From Bacillota bacterium (GTDB lineage: Bacteria; Bacillota; Clostridia; Christensenellales; Aristaeellaceae): a DNA stretch of 59,219 nt. Numbering within the stretch: the first letter of the stretch is position 1; each line of letters begins with the position of its first letter. The stretch lies in contig JAEWRJ010000062.1 in NCBI GenBank assembly GCA_023460055.1, forward strand, positions 1-59,219. The letters run 5' to 3'. The translations under genes were made by a program, and so were the position numbers. This document shows, piece after piece, positions 8,091 through 16,499 of this stretch. The notes below the pieces were generated by a model. That model was given only the letters and a program-made list of their open reading frames with translations. It did not search any database and was not told the origin of the DNA.

Positions 8091-9587
8091 ATGACGCAGC
8101 TTAGAGATTGGACGGCCGAACAGGCCGTGACCTTATTTTGTCAGGCGGCAGTGCAGTCGGGGCTGATCGAAGAGGAAGATGTGAATTTTTCCATCAACCG
8201 CCTGCTGGATCTGCTGGAGATGGATGAGCCGCAGGAGGCGGCCAGCCTGGTGCCGATCCTGGATCTGGCGGATATATTGGTGGAGTACGCGGTCCGAAAG
8301 AATCTCTGCGAGGACAGCCCCGAGGCCAGGGAGCGCTTTAGTGCCAGGCTGTTCGGCCTGGTCACGCCCGGCCCGCAGGCCGTTCGGGAGGAGTTTTACA
8401 AGCGCCTCAGGGCGGACGGCAGCGTTGCGGCGACAGACTGGTTCTATCGCCTCTGCCGCGCCAACGACTATATCCGCACCCGCCGCATTGAGGAGAACAT
8501 CCGCTACTGCGCGCAGACCGAGGCGGGCGGGCTTGAGATCACCATCAACCTCTCCAAGCCGGAGAAGGACCCGCGCGATATCGCCCTGGCCCGCCTGACG
8601 CCTTCGGTGGGTTACCCCAAATGCGCCTTGTGCCGGGAGAACCCCGGTTATGCCGGCCGGCCCGGTTTCCCGGCGCGGCAAAACCACCGCATCATCCCCG
8701 TTCAGCTGGCGGGGCGGTCCTGGTATCTGCAGTATTCCCCCTACCTGTACTATGACGAGCACTGCATCATCTTCAACCGCGAGCATGTGCCCATGCTGAT
8801 GAACCGCGGCAGCTTTGAAGCGATGCTCGACTTTGTGGATATCTTTCCCCACTACTTTATCGGCTCCAATGCGGATCTGCCCATCGTGGGCGGCTCCATC
8901 CTGACGCACGATCATTTCCAGGGCGGCCGCTATGTTTTCCCGATGGAACGCTCCGGCACCTGGTTTGAGTTTGATACAGGCTTAGAAGGCCTGCGGGGCC
9001 GGGCGCTCCGGTGGCCGATGACCTGCCTGAAGCTGGAAAGCGGGAGCAGACAGGTGCTGGCGGATACGATGGAGAAAACGCTGGACGGCTGGCGCGCCTT
9101 CAGCGATGAGGGTCTTGGCATCTTCGCCCGCACCAATGCCGCCCACAACGCTATTACCCCCGTGATCAGAAAGACGGATGAGGGCTATACCGCCTACATC
9201 CTGCTGCGCAACAACCTCACCACGGAGGAGCACCCGCTGGGGGTTTTCCATCCGCACGCGGAGTATCATCACATCAAAAAAGAAAACATCGGCCTCATTG
9301 AGGCGATGGGCCTGTTCATCCTGCCCGGCCGGCTCAAGAAGGAGCTGGCCCAGCTGAAGGATTTCCTCGCAGGCACCGCGCCCCTGCCGCCCGACAGCCC
9401 CCACCGCCTGTGGATCAGGGAACTGAATGAAGTTTTGCCCAAAGACCGCCAAACGACAGACCTGGATGAGTACATCCGCTTGGAGGTAGCGAAGGTCTGC
9501 TGCGATCTGCTGGGCAATACGGGCGTGTACAAGCAGAGTGAAGAAGGGGAAGCGGGACTGAAGCGGTTTATCAAAACGGTGTTCTAA
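8091..9587 (+). CDS. galT: Galactose-1-phosphate uridylyltransferase, Gram-positive (class II) type
   Basis: 498 residues, the length of the Firmicutes-type GalT rather than the ~350-residue enterobacterial form. It transfers UMP between UDP-glucose and galactose-1-phosphate in the Leloir pathway in the cytoplasm. The nucleophile motif appears as HDH at residues 273-275 ('SILTHDHFQGGRYVFPM'); 'EYHHIKKENIGLIEAMGLFILPGRL' is also typical of this class. Start behind GGTGGAGG. galK and galE are not adjacent, so galT stands apart from a full gal operon here. The nearby beta-galactosidase-like enzymes (51.6-56 kb) could supply galactose. Confidence 0.93.
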   Translation: MTQLRDWTAEQAVTLFCQAAVQSGLIEEEDVNFSINRLLDLLEMDEPQEAASLVPILDLADILVEYAVRKNLCEDSPEARERFSARLFGLVTPGPQAVREEFYKRLRADGSVAATDWFYRLCRANDYIRTRRIEENIRYCAQTEAGGLEITINLSKPEKDPRDIALARLTPSVGYPKCALCRENPGYAGRPGFPARQNHRIIPVQLAGRSWYLQYSPYLYYDEHCIIFNREHVPMLMNRGSFEAMLDFVDIFPHYFIGSNADLPIVGGSILTHDHFQGGRYVFPMERSGTWFEFDTGLEGLRGRALRWPMTCLKLESGSRQVLADTMEKTLDGWRAFSDEGLGIFARTNAAHNAITPVIRKTDEGYTAYILLRNNLTTEEHPLGVFHPHAEYHHIKKENIGLIEAMGLFILPGRLKKELAQLKDFLAGTAPLPPDSPHRLWIRELNEVLPKDRQTTDLDEYIRLEVAKVCCDLLGNTGVYKQSEEGEAGLKRFIKTVF

Positions 9588-9593
9588 TGCTGC

Positions 9594-9759
9594 CAAGGCA
9601 AAGCAATGGCAAAACGCGGCCTGTGGCCGCGCAAAAAGGCCGCCTGAGCGGCCGCAAAGCAATGGTGCTGATCACCAACTGAATCGCGGCTGCAAAGCAG
9701 CCTCTTTGCTATCGCTTCGCGCTGGCCATTGGCCAGCGTTTTGCTATTGCTTTGCTATC
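9594..9759. repeat. Hairpin-rich intergenic repeat, family A copy 1
   Basis: Contains short linkers of the AAGCAATGG / CCATTGCTT type and four back-to-back hairpins with 3-4 nt loops: CGCGGCC-TGT-GGCCGCG, GGCCGC-CTGA-GCGGCC, GGCTGC-AAA-GCAGCC and CGCTGGCC-ATT-GGCCAGCG. The arms differ from those of other copies but stay complementary. The right edge runs into the last codons and TAG stop of the ybaK gene. It separates the convergent galT and ybaK genes, where it may also act as a terminator. Confidence 0.8.
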
Positions 9760-10226
9760 TGTGCGTACTCCATCCTCTGCGCCTTCCTCAGCGTTTCAGG
9801 GGAGAGCTTCAGCTGAAGGCCGATCTGGCCCGCGGATACAAGGATATAGGGCTGCGCCTGGGCGCTTTGATCGATCGCGGTGGGAAAGCTCTTTTTCATG
9901 CCCAAAGGGGAGCATCCGCCGCGCACATAGCCTGTAATCTCCTTCAGGTCGGCTACATGCTCCATCGACAGGCTTTTTACCTTGAAATGGGCCGCGGCCG
10001 CCTTCAGGTCAAGCTCACGGGGGCCTGGCAGCAGGCAGACATAATGCTTGCCATCGCTGCCCAGCATCACCAGGGTCTTGAATATGCGCTCAGGTTCCTC
10101 GCCCAGCAGCTTCGCTACGCGCACAGCGTCTATGGCCGTGCCGTCTGAGGGATAGGAAACGGGCTCATAGGGCAGCTTCAGGCTGTCCAGCAGGCGCATG
10201 GCGTTTGTCTTTTGGGGTTTTATCAC
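9744..10226 (-). CDS. ybaK: Cys-tRNA(Pro)/Cys-tRNA(Cys) deacylase, YbaK/EbsC family
   Basis: 160 residues, full length for the YbaK family, a trans-editing enzyme that removes cysteine from mischarged tRNA(Pro) in the cytoplasm. The family pattern is clear: 'AMRLLDSLKLPYEPVSYP', 'EPERIFKTLVMLGSDGKHYVCLLPGPRELDLKAAA', and the 'GYVRGGCSPLGMKKSFPTAID' block that includes the conserved GGCSPxG motif. The GTG start overlaps the TGA of the upstream leucine-rich-repeat gene (GTGA), so translation is coupled to it. The last codons and stop (IAKQ-stop) are supplied by the edge of the family A repeat. Confidence 0.9.
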   Translation of the reverse strand: MIKPQKTNAMRLLDSLKLPYEPVSYPSDGTAIDAVRVAKLLGEEPERIFKTLVMLGSDGKHYVCLLPGPRELDLKAAAAHFKVKSLSMEHVADLKEITGYVRGGCSPLGMKKSFPTAIDQSAQAQPYILVSAGQIGLQLKLSPETLRKAQRMEYAQIAKQ

Positions 10227-11095
10227 TTTACTTCCTCGTTGAAAGGCTTGTACACAGAGGTTTTGAAAATATCAAAGATCACAGGGTAGCGCGGATGCTC
10301 ACGCCAGCCGCCGTTGGTGCCGCCGGATACACCGTTGACATCGCAGCCGGGCAGCTGCGCGCGGATTTCCCGGAGGGTGGCCCTGTCCATCTGGCCCTTG
10401 TTGTAGCCGTTGATCTGGTAAAGCCACAGCCGCTCAAGCGCGCTGAGCGAATAGAGGGGTGAATAGTCGCTCACGTAGTTATAGCTAAGGTTCAGATCAA
10501 GAAGCCGGTCCATCCCCTGAAGCGGTGAGAGGTCCCGTATCTTGTTGCGGAAAATCTCAAGGTATTCAAGCTGCCTGAGGTTCGCAAGCGGGCTGATGTC
10601 CTCGATCCCGTTGAGCGCCAGGATGAGCACCTTGAGATCAGTCAGGTCTTCCACAAAGGAGATGTCGGTGACCGCGTTGTGGCCCAGGTCAAGCGCCTGC
10701 AGCCGGACGCAGTGGCGCAAGAAGTCAAAGTCAGCGCTTGTGTGGGTCTTTGAACGGTTGTTGTGCAGGGTGGAAAAGGCTGTCTGGTCCGTGCGCACCG
10801 TATGGTCCTCCAAGCGGAAGGTGACGCCGAAGAATACTTCGGGATACCTTTCGCGCAGCAGGTCGATATCCTGTACGCTGAATTTCGCGTCGTACATCAG
10901 GGCTTCTTCAAGCCCGGGGAGCTGATCCATCAGAGCAGTCAGCTCATGAAGCGGGATGACGCCGATACCCGACAGATCCAGCACCCGCAGGCTTTCCGGA
11001 AAGCTCCGGCCAAAGCCGCTCACGCTGTCCGCCCGGGCCGGGGCGAATAGAAGACACAGCGAAAGCGTAAGCACGAGGGCAAATAACTTTTTCAC
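10223..11095 (-). CDS. Secreted leucine-rich-repeat protein
   Basis: About 290 residues. The GTG at 11095 is preferred: AAGGAGG lies 7 bp upstream and gives 'MKKLFALVLTLSLCLLFAPARADS', a clean signal peptide. An ATG two codons earlier is too close to the site. The mature protein has about five 21-22 residue leucine-rich repeats of the SDS22/internalin type ('LQALDLGHNAVTDISFVEDLTDLKVLILALNGIEDISPLANLRQLEYLEIFRNKIRDLSPL'). No sortase motif or transmembrane anchor is visible. Role unknown; such repeats normally bind proteins or glycans outside the cell. A consensus promoter lies upstream and the gene is coupled to ybaK downstream. Confidence 0.85.
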   Translation of the reverse strand: MKKLFALVLTLSLCLLFAPARADSVSGFGRSFPESLRVLDLSGIGVIPLHELTALMDQLPGLEEALMYDAKFSVQDIDLLRERYPEVFFGVTFRLEDHTVRTDQTAFSTLHNNRSKTHTSADFDFLRHCVRLQALDLGHNAVTDISFVEDLTDLKVLILALNGIEDISPLANLRQLEYLEIFRNKIRDLSPLQGMDRLLDLNLSYNYVSDYSPLYSLSALERLWLYQINGYNKGQMDRATLREIRAQLPGCDVNGVSGGTNGGWREHPRYPVIFDIFKTSVYKPFNEEVK

Positions 11096-11131
11096 GCGCA
11101 TACCTCCTTTTTCGGGGGACAGGGTATATTG

Positions 11132-11160
11132 ATTGTAGGACGGGATTATCCGCCTGTCAA
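11132..11160 (-). promoter_or_regulatory. Sigma-A-type promoter of the leucine-rich-repeat/ybaK unit
   Basis: On the minus strand TTGACA, a 17-bp spacer and TACAAT lie about 37 bp upstream of the chosen start. It is divergent from, and about 40 bp away from, the promoter of the phosphodiester-glycosidase gene. Confidence 0.8.
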
Positions 11161-11202
11161 TCAATTCAAGTCCGCTTGATTGTAACAAAATTTGGTAAAG
11201 CA

Positions 11203-11231
11203 TTGACGAAATTGTTTTTGCTTTCTATACT
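11203..11231 (+). promoter_or_regulatory. Sigma-A-type promoter of the phosphodiester glycosidase/Lgt-like unit
   Basis: TTGACG, a 17-bp spacer and TATACT lie about 30 bp upstream of the start codon at 11262, leaving a short leader that carries the GGGAGGGAGG ribosome-binding site. Confidence 0.82.
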
Positions 11232-11261
11232 ATGTACATAAGCAAGGGAGGGAGGACGCAT

Positions 11262-12119
11262 ATGAACAGGGCACGAGGACAAGGGGTCCTTTTAATATTG
11301 CTTTTGATTATCCTGTCGGTCTATCCGGCGCTTGCGGATGTGCCCGGCAGCCTGCCGGCAGCTTCCAGTTACGCCAGCGAAGGGCTTTCCTATGAGGATG
11401 ATACCATATCCATCAGCATCACGCAGGGCCGGGCCTATGAGACGGATTATTGGGTAGCCCGAATCAAGCTGATCGAACCGGGGCAGATGCGCACCACATC
11501 CGCGCGAGGCTTTGACGCATCCAGGACGGTCAGAGGGCTTACATTGGCTGGGCGCGTAAATGCTGTTTTTGCCATCAACGGCGACTATTTTTCCTATATC
11601 CCCGATGGCTATCTGATCCGCAACGGAGAGAAGTACCGCGATCTGCCCAGCGGCAAGCGCGATGTGCTGCTGGTCGACGACCTGGGCGATTTTTATCAGC
11701 TGCCCATGGCCGCGCGGGCGGATATTGACGCGTTTTCGGGCAACCCCATCATGAACAGCTTCAACTTCGGCCCCTCGCTGGTCATAGACGGCGTTCGCGT
11801 GGAGGAGTTTTTTGAGAACAACAACGCCGCCTTCAAGCCGCGCCAGCGCATGGCTATCGCGCAGGTGAAGCGCGGCAGCCTGGAGTATGTCGCCGTCGCC
11901 TGCGCGGGTCCCAGGGGGCATAACACCGGCTTGACGCTTGAGGAGTTCAGCCAGCTGGTCTATGATCAGGGTGTCGAAAATGCCTATAACCTCGACGGGG
12001 GCAATTCTACGATGATGATGTTTAACGGGGCCTATGTCAACACGGGCGACCTGGGCAACATACGCGACATCAGCGATATCATTTATTTCGTTTCGATCCA
12101 AGGAGGGGAAGCGGAATAA
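11262..12119 (+). CDS. Secreted phosphodiester glycosidase (NAGPA-like) family protein
   Basis: About 285 residues starting at the ATG behind GGGAGGGAGG. Signal peptide 'MNRARGQGVLLILLLIILSVYPALAD' with an AxA-like cleavage site and no lipobox. The mature part carries NAGPA-domain hallmarks: 'VNAVFAINGDYFSY', 'FNFGPSLVIDGV', 'PRQRMAIAQV' and the C-terminal 'YNLDGGNSTMMMFNG'. In the family these residues bind metal and phosphate in cleaving GlcNAc-1-phosphodiesters; bacterial members are thought to act on wall teichoic acids, exopolysaccharides or other phospho-glycans. The next gene begins immediately after the stop, so it is co-expressed with the Lgt-like membrane protein. Confidence 0.88.
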   Translation: MNRARGQGVLLILLLIILSVYPALADVPGSLPAASSYASEGLSYEDDTISISITQGRAYETDYWVARIKLIEPGQMRTTSARGFDASRTVRGLTLAGRVNAVFAINGDYFSYIPDGYLIRNGEKYRDLPSGKRDVLLVDDLGDFYQLPMAARADIDAFSGNPIMNSFNFGPSLVIDGVRVEEFFENNNAAFKPRQRMAIAQVKRGSLEYVAVACAGPRGHNTGLTLEEFSQLVYDQGVENAYNLDGGNSTMMMFNGAYVNTGDLGNIRDISDIIYFVSIQGGEAE

Positions 12120-13052
12120 GTGGAGAATGAGGCGGCCTACGCGGCGGGGCTCATCGCCGCGGCACTTATGGGTGCCGGCTACTATTTCAACAGGGCGCAC
12201 GCGGAAGGCATCAAAAAGCGGGCGATTGTGCTGGGATTTTTGATTGCCTTGCCGCTGCGGCTTTTGCTGTCCCGCGCCTTTGCTTTCTTTGCTCAGGTGC
12301 AATACCTGCTGCCCACCGAAGGATGGATAGGCCTGCTGGATATGCGTCCGCAGGGGCTTTCCTATATTGGAGCCATCGCCGGGCTGATGCTGGGCGGATA
12401 TATATCGGAGCTTGTCTGCAAGCTGCCCCGCCACCGCCTACTGGATCCGATGTGCTCCGGCTCCCTGCTGTCGCTTGCGCTCAGCCGCATGGCTGAAATA
12501 CTGGTCAGTACCGGGCAGGGCAGCTATGTGGAAATCGCCGCGCTGCGCTTTTTTCCTCTCGCGGTTGAAAATGAGTGGGGAGAATGGTATTTTGCCGTCT
12601 TTATGCTGGAGGCCTTCTTTGCCTTGCTGATTCTGTGGGATTCGCGCAGGGCTGTCCGCCCGGCGGGCGAGCGCTGGCAGAGGGCTCTGTTCCTCTTTTT
12701 TTGTTCGCAGATGCTGTGTGAAAGCCTTCGGGCGGAGACCATCAAATGGGGTTTTGTGCGGGTGCACCAGCTGTTTTGCGCGATCGGCGCCGCGGCTTTG
12801 GTGATCACTTGGGCCGTCAAGGCCCTTCGGCGCGGCGTACCCCTCTCTGTCTGGCTGCCGCCCGCGCTGATGCTGCCCTTTGTCAGCGCCTTGCTGATCG
12901 GGCTTGAGTTTGCGCTGGACAGGTGGCAGGATACGCCGCGCTGGTCCATGTATCTGGTGATGGCAGCGGCTCTGGCCGCTTGGGCCTGGGCCGGCGGAAG
13001 GCTGCTTGCGAAAGAAAAAAGCCGCGTGAATGTACGCGGCAGGGTGGGATAG
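12120..13052 (+). CDS. Integral membrane protein resembling prolipoprotein diacylglyceryl transferase (Lgt), active-site residues not conserved
   Basis: 310 residues, GTG start directly after the previous stop, AGGAGGGG upstream. Seven or more membrane segments. 'GLSYIGAIAGLMLGGYISELV' aligns with the Lgt 'GGLSFHGG' block, but the essential histidine is replaced by isoleucine. 'LLSLALSRMAEILVSTGQGSYVE' aligns with Lgt 'GRIGNFINGELYG', keeping the arginine but replacing GN by AE. It is therefore an Lgt-fold relative unlikely to be the housekeeping enzyme, which should be encoded elsewhere. Coupling to a secreted phosphodiester glycosidase hints at lipid or glycolipid chemistry, but this is inference. 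A leftward terminator is embedded in its last codons. Confidence 0.6.
   Translation: MENEAAYAAGLIAAALMGAGYYFNRAHAEGIKKRAIVLGFLIALPLRLLLSRAFAFFAQVQYLLPTEGWIGLLDMRPQGLSYIGAIAGLMLGGYISELVCKLPRHRLLDPMCSGSLLSLALSRMAEILVSTGQGSYVEIAALRFFPLAVENEWGEWYFAVFMLEAFFALLILWDSRRAVRPAGERWQRALFLFFCSQMLCESLRAETIKWGFVRVHQLFCAIGAAALVITWAVKALRRGVPLSVWLPPALMLPFVSALLIGLEFALDRWQDTPRWSMYLVMAAALAAWAWAGGRLLAKEKSRVNVRGRVG
13011..13040 (-). terminator. Intrinsic terminator of the GH5 operon, inside the 3' end of the opposing gene
   Basis: On the minus strand GCCGCGT, a 6-nt loop, ACGCGGC, then TTTTTTC. It lies 110 bp past the GH5 stop but within the coding 3' end of the convergent Lgt-like gene. Confidence 0.75.
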
Positions 13053-13055
13053 GGG

Positions 13056-13140
13056 CGGCGAAGAGAGGGCGAAGCAATGGCGAAGAGCCGGCTCGCGCCG
13101 GCGCAAAGCGGCGGCTATGCCGCCGGGAAGCAATGGGGGA
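13056..13140. repeat. Hairpin-rich intergenic repeat, family A copy 2
   Basis: Compact copy: GAAGCAATGGCGAAG linker, hairpin GCCGGC-TCGC-GCCGGC (13087-13102), linker, hairpin CGGCGGC-TAT-GCCGCCG (13109-13125), then GGGAAGCAATGGGG. The 6/4 and 7/3 arm/loop geometry matches the other copies. It fills the gap between two convergent genes. Confidence 0.8.
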
Positions 13141-13149
13141 ACCATCCTG

Positions 13150-14721
13150 TCACATGATCTCTATTTCGTCCAGATCAAAAGCGCCTGCCACACAACCAAG
13201 CTCCAGTGCGCAGTTGGTTTGTCCCCTTTCACTGTCCATGCTGATGTGTACATCGGCCCAATCTTCGATGGAAAGAGTCTTTTCCTCTACATGTCCGGGG
13301 GCTTCCTGAAGCTCTCCGGTTTTTATTTTGATGAGCAGGGTGCCGCTCCCCCGCAGCCTCAGCCTGAGTCGGCCAGCTGGCTTTTCTGCTAATACATATC
13401 TGTACACCGCCCGCTCGCCCTGGCGCAGCAGAACATACATCCGCTCATCCTCCGGCTGGGGCTCTCCCCCCATACGCTGATAGTTGGGGACGCCTGATTT
13501 GCCGCTGTGAAACAAGATGGATAAGGGCTCTCCCATTCGGAAATCCGCCCCAGGCACGCGCTCAAGCGCGCTGTATCCCCTGTCGAAGTGTTCCGCCGGG
13601 AAGATGATGGGCGCCTCGCGCTTCAGAGCCCTGATGACATCCGGGCTGCGCTTTCCCTGCGTCAGCGCCTCCAAGAATCCGTCAAAGATCCGCCTGGCTT
13701 CTTGCGCGCCGGGCTTGGGCCCTCCTTCCAGATACTTTATCAGCATGGACCAGCCCGGCGGCATCGGGAAAGATACAGGGGAATTATGGCAGTCCATTTT
13801 CTTGTAGGTCCAAAATGACCAGGAGATATCATGACGCTCGTACAGGGCAAAGGCTGCTTTGTACCAGTCCAGGTTATTTTCCCCGCCTTCGCCCATAAAC
13901 AGGGGAAGGCCGAGCTTGTCCCTCCAGTTCAGGAAGGTCTGGATGCCTGCCTGATCGGGCGGGGACCAGTACCGGTGAAACTGCAGCATGCAGTTGCCGT
14001 CCAGAGGATTTTCCCGCAGCTGGTCAAATATGGAAAAATCAGTGGCCCAGTGCACCCCCTCCACAATGATCATGTGATGGGGATCCACCTCCCGGATGGC
14101 TTTGGTGATCTCCCTGTACAAAGGCAGTACCCGGTCATTGTATCCGCTGAAAAATTCTGGCAGCGGCTCGTTGAGCAGGTCATAGCCCGCTATGGTCTTT
14201 TCGTCCCGGTACCGCGCCGCGATCCGGCGCCACAGGCTGATCAGATCCTCCTGGAAGGACCGGTTTTGAAACAGTTCCGGCTGATCGTTCTCACTGTCAT
14301 CAATGTTCTGCCCAGTCTGCCCTCCCGGTGCCGCGTGCATATCCAGAATGAGGTAAAGCCCATATTCCCCGCACCAGGAAACGCAGTCATCTATGCGCTG
14401 CCAGGTTTCCTCCGATGTCATATGCCGGGCGTTGAGGGGGAGCCGGATGGAGTTGAAACCCTCCCTAGCGATCCAAGCGATATCTTCCCGGGTGATATAG
14501 GTATCCCGGTATCTTTGCCAGAAATAGGCGGCGTAATCGGCGCCGCACAAATCACAAATCAGCGCTTCCATGCGCCGGGGCCGGTCGCATAGGGTGAAGA
14601 ATTTCCACATATATCCTTCGGGCAGCAGCCAGCCGCCCAGGCCGAACCCGCGCAGCAGCAGCGGCTTTCCTCCCGCTGTGATCTCCCTGCCCCTGGCTCT
14701 TACAAAGTCCATGACCTTCAT
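13150..14721 (-). CDS. Glycoside hydrolase family 5 (cellulase-like) enzyme with a C-terminal beta-sandwich-like domain
   Basis: About 523 residues. Residues ~1-350 form the GH5 barrel: 'GFGLGGWLLPEGY', 'IAREGFNSIRLPLNARH', 'LYLILDMHAAPGGQ', acid/base Glu185 in 'YDLLNEPLPEF' and nucleophile Glu278 in 'GLPLFMGEGGENN'. Residues from ~390 to the end look like a beta-rich carbohydrate-binding-type domain. There is no signal peptide, so it should act in the cytoplasm on oligosaccharides brought in by the upstream transporter. The start ATG overlaps the permease TGA (ATGA); a second ATG at 14712 has a better-spaced ribosome-binding site. Last gene of the operon that begins with the histidine kinase. 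Confidence 0.92.
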   Translation of the reverse strand: MKVMDFVRARGREITAGGKPLLLRGFGLGGWLLPEGYMWKFFTLCDRPRRMEALICDLCGADYAAYFWQRYRDTYITREDIAWIAREGFNSIRLPLNARHMTSEETWQRIDDCVSWCGEYGLYLILDMHAAPGGQTGQNIDDSENDQPELFQNRSFQEDLISLWRRIAARYRDEKTIAGYDLLNEPLPEFFSGYNDRVLPLYREITKAIREVDPHHMIIVEGVHWATDFSIFDQLRENPLDGNCMLQFHRYWSPPDQAGIQTFLNWRDKLGLPLFMGEGGENNLDWYKAAFALYERHDISWSFWTYKKMDCHNSPVSFPMPPGWSMLIKYLEGGPKPGAQEARRIFDGFLEALTQGKRSPDVIRALKREAPIIFPAEHFDRGYSALERVPGADFRMGEPLSILFHSGKSGVPNYQRMGGEPQPEDERMYVLLRQGERAVYRYVLAEKPAGRLRLRLRGSGTLLIKIKTGELQEAPGHVEEKTLSIEDWADVHISMDSERGQTNCALELGCVAGAFDLDEIEIM

Positions 14722-15548
14722 CCTTTCAGCGCTCCGTCGGCGATCCCCTTCAGTATATTCTTCTGAAACAGGGCATAGAACGCGATCACAGGGATGGCCG
14801 CCAGGATCAGCGCGCTCAAAATCGCGGTCCAATCGCTGCTGTACTGCCCGAAAAGCGTATTTGTGCTCAGCAGCAGCGTATAGCTCTGGTTTCTGCTGAT
14901 GACGATCAGGGGCAGCAGAAAATCGTTCCATATCCACAATACGTTGGTGATGACAATGGTCGCGGTGATGGGTTTGAGAAGGGGCAGTAGAACTCGGAAG
15001 AATGTCTGCAGGGAGGAGCAGCCGTCGATAGCTGCCGCTTCCTCAAGCTCCAGCGGGATGCTGCCTACAAAGCCGTGGTACAAAAATATCGCCATGCTTA
15101 CCCCCATGCCCGCATATACCAGCGCTAGGCCCAGAAGGGAGTTTTTGATTTTCAGCACCAGCACCACCCGGTACAATGGGATCATGATGGAGCTGAAAGG
15201 GATCAGCATGGAAAACACAAACAGAGACAGCAGCACAGAGGAGAGACGGGTTTTTGTGCGGTTAAGCTTCCATCCCGCCAGCGATGAGAACAGCACGACG
15301 AGCCCCACCCCAGCACCTGCCAGCACCACGGTGTTTCCAAGGGAACGAACATAATGCATTTTCTCCCAGGTTCGCAGGTAGTTGTCAAGGGTATAGGATG
15401 CGGGGAGGGACATGGGATTGAGCAGCAGCTGCCCGTTGGTTTTAAAGGAGTTCATCAGCGCCATGCCCAGGGGAAAAAGCGTATACAGCGCGCCTAAGGT
15501 CAGTATCACAAAGACCAGGGCGTTTCCCGCCTTGCTTGATTTTTTCAT
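14718..15548 (-). CDS. Carbohydrate ABC transporter permease, MalG/UgpE type
   Basis: 276 residues with six membrane segments and the cytoplasmic EAA loop 'LEEAAAIDGCSSLQTFFRVLLPLLKPI'. The MalG-like ending 'QKNILKGIADGALKG' is intact. It forms the translocation pore with the preceding permease. No ATPase is encoded in this operon; a shared MsmK-type ATPase elsewhere is usual in Clostridia. Overlaps the genes on both sides by 4 bases. Confidence 0.93.
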   Translation of the reverse strand: MKKSSKAGNALVFVILTLGALYTLFPLGMALMNSFKTNGQLLLNPMSLPASYTLDNYLRTWEKMHYVRSLGNTVVLAGAGVGLVVLFSSLAGWKLNRTKTRLSSVLLSLFVFSMLIPFSSIMIPLYRVVLVLKIKNSLLGLALVYAGMGVSMAIFLYHGFVGSIPLELEEAAAIDGCSSLQTFFRVLLPLLKPITATIVITNVLWIWNDFLLPLIVISRNQSYTLLLSTNTLFGQYSSDWTAILSALILAAIPVIAFYALFQKNILKGIADGALKG

Positions 15549-16423
15549 AGCGTCTGCTCCCTGCGCTTCATAGACTGCACCTGCAGCGCCGTGACAGCCA
15601 GAACGATCAAAAACAGTACCGTGGATTTGGCGGTCGCGTAGCCGAAGCGCACATTGCCTTTAAAGGCTTCTTCATAAATGTTCAAAGCCACCACCTGGGT
15701 CGCCCGTCCGGGGCCTCCGCCTGTGAGGGTGTAGACAACGTCAAACACCTGGAAGGAAGCGTTCAGCGTCCAGAAGACACAAACGGTCAGCGCGTGCCGG
15801 ATCAGCGGGAAGGTCACCCGCCAAAAGGCCTGCCAGGGACCCGCCCCGTCAAGCCAGGCGGCTTCCTTCAATTCTCCGGGTACGCCCTGGAGGGCTGCCA
15901 TGTAGATGATCATCAAATAACCGACGGATCCCCACAGGGCGACAAGAAGAATGGCAACAAAGGAATAGGAAGGATCGCCTATCCAGCTCTGATCCAAAAA
16001 AGCCCAGCCCCAGTGATCCGCCATATGAAATACCACCCTGGTAAAAATGAACATCCACATAAAGCCGCCGATGACCATGCTGATCATGTTGGGCATGAAA
16101 AACACCGTGCGGAAAAGGCTTTTTGCCTTGCGGCGAGATTCGATGGCCGTTGCCAGGGCCAAAGCCAGGGTATTGGCCAGCACGACCATGGCCGCCACAT
16201 ACTTAAACGTAAAGCCCATGGAGTTCCAGAAGTACCTGTCATTGAGGATTTCCGAGAAGTTTTGAATCCCAACGAAGGAAAAGCCGGGGTTGATGCCGTT
16301 CCAGTCTGTCATGGCATAGTAAATGCCTGATATGGCCGGATAAAGCTTGAACACGGTATAGACAGCCAGCGCGGGCAGCACATACAGCAGGAGGGTTCGA
16401 TTTTGCTGTGATTTGGTTTTCAT
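15545..16423 (-). CDS. Carbohydrate ABC transporter permease, MalF/UgpA type
   Basis: About 292 residues, six membrane segments, EAA loop 'LKEAAWLDGAGPWQAFWRVTFPLIRHAL'. The second ATG (16423) lies 6 bp behind AAGGAGG and is preferred over the ATG at 16429, which abuts the site. Partner of the next permease (ATGA overlap). Preceded by a hairpin terminator that separates it from the binding-protein gene. Confidence 0.93.
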   Translation of the reverse strand: MKTKSQQNRTLLLYVLPALAVYTVFKLYPAISGIYYAMTDWNGINPGFSFVGIQNFSEILNDRYFWNSMGFTFKYVAAMVVLANTLALALATAIESRRKAKSLFRTVFFMPNMISMVIGGFMWMFIFTRVVFHMADHWGWAFLDQSWIGDPSYSFVAILLVALWGSVGYLMIIYMAALQGVPGELKEAAWLDGAGPWQAFWRVTFPLIRHALTVCVFWTLNASFQVFDVVYTLTGGGPGRATQVVALNIYEEAFKGNVRFGYATAKSTVLFLIVLAVTALQVQSMKRREQTL

Positions 16424-16441
16424 CTTCATCCTCCTTGGGAC

Positions 16442-16483
16442 GAAAAAGGCGGGCGGCAGGCATATGGTGGCCAGCCGCCCGCC
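16442..16483 (-). terminator. Hairpin with T-run between the binding-protein and permease genes
   Basis: A 10-bp perfect GC stem (GGCGGGCGGC on the plus strand, complement at 16474-16483), followed on the minus strand by TTTTTCG. Its position inside the operon suggests partial termination or 3'-end protection, giving more binding protein than permease. Confidence 0.75.
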
Positions 16484-16499
16484 CGGTATCCATTTAGGA

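Noticed and set aside
11292..12434. 380-residue minus-strand open frame opposite the phosphodiester glycosidase
   Set aside because: No motif or start signal; the plus-strand genes are clear.
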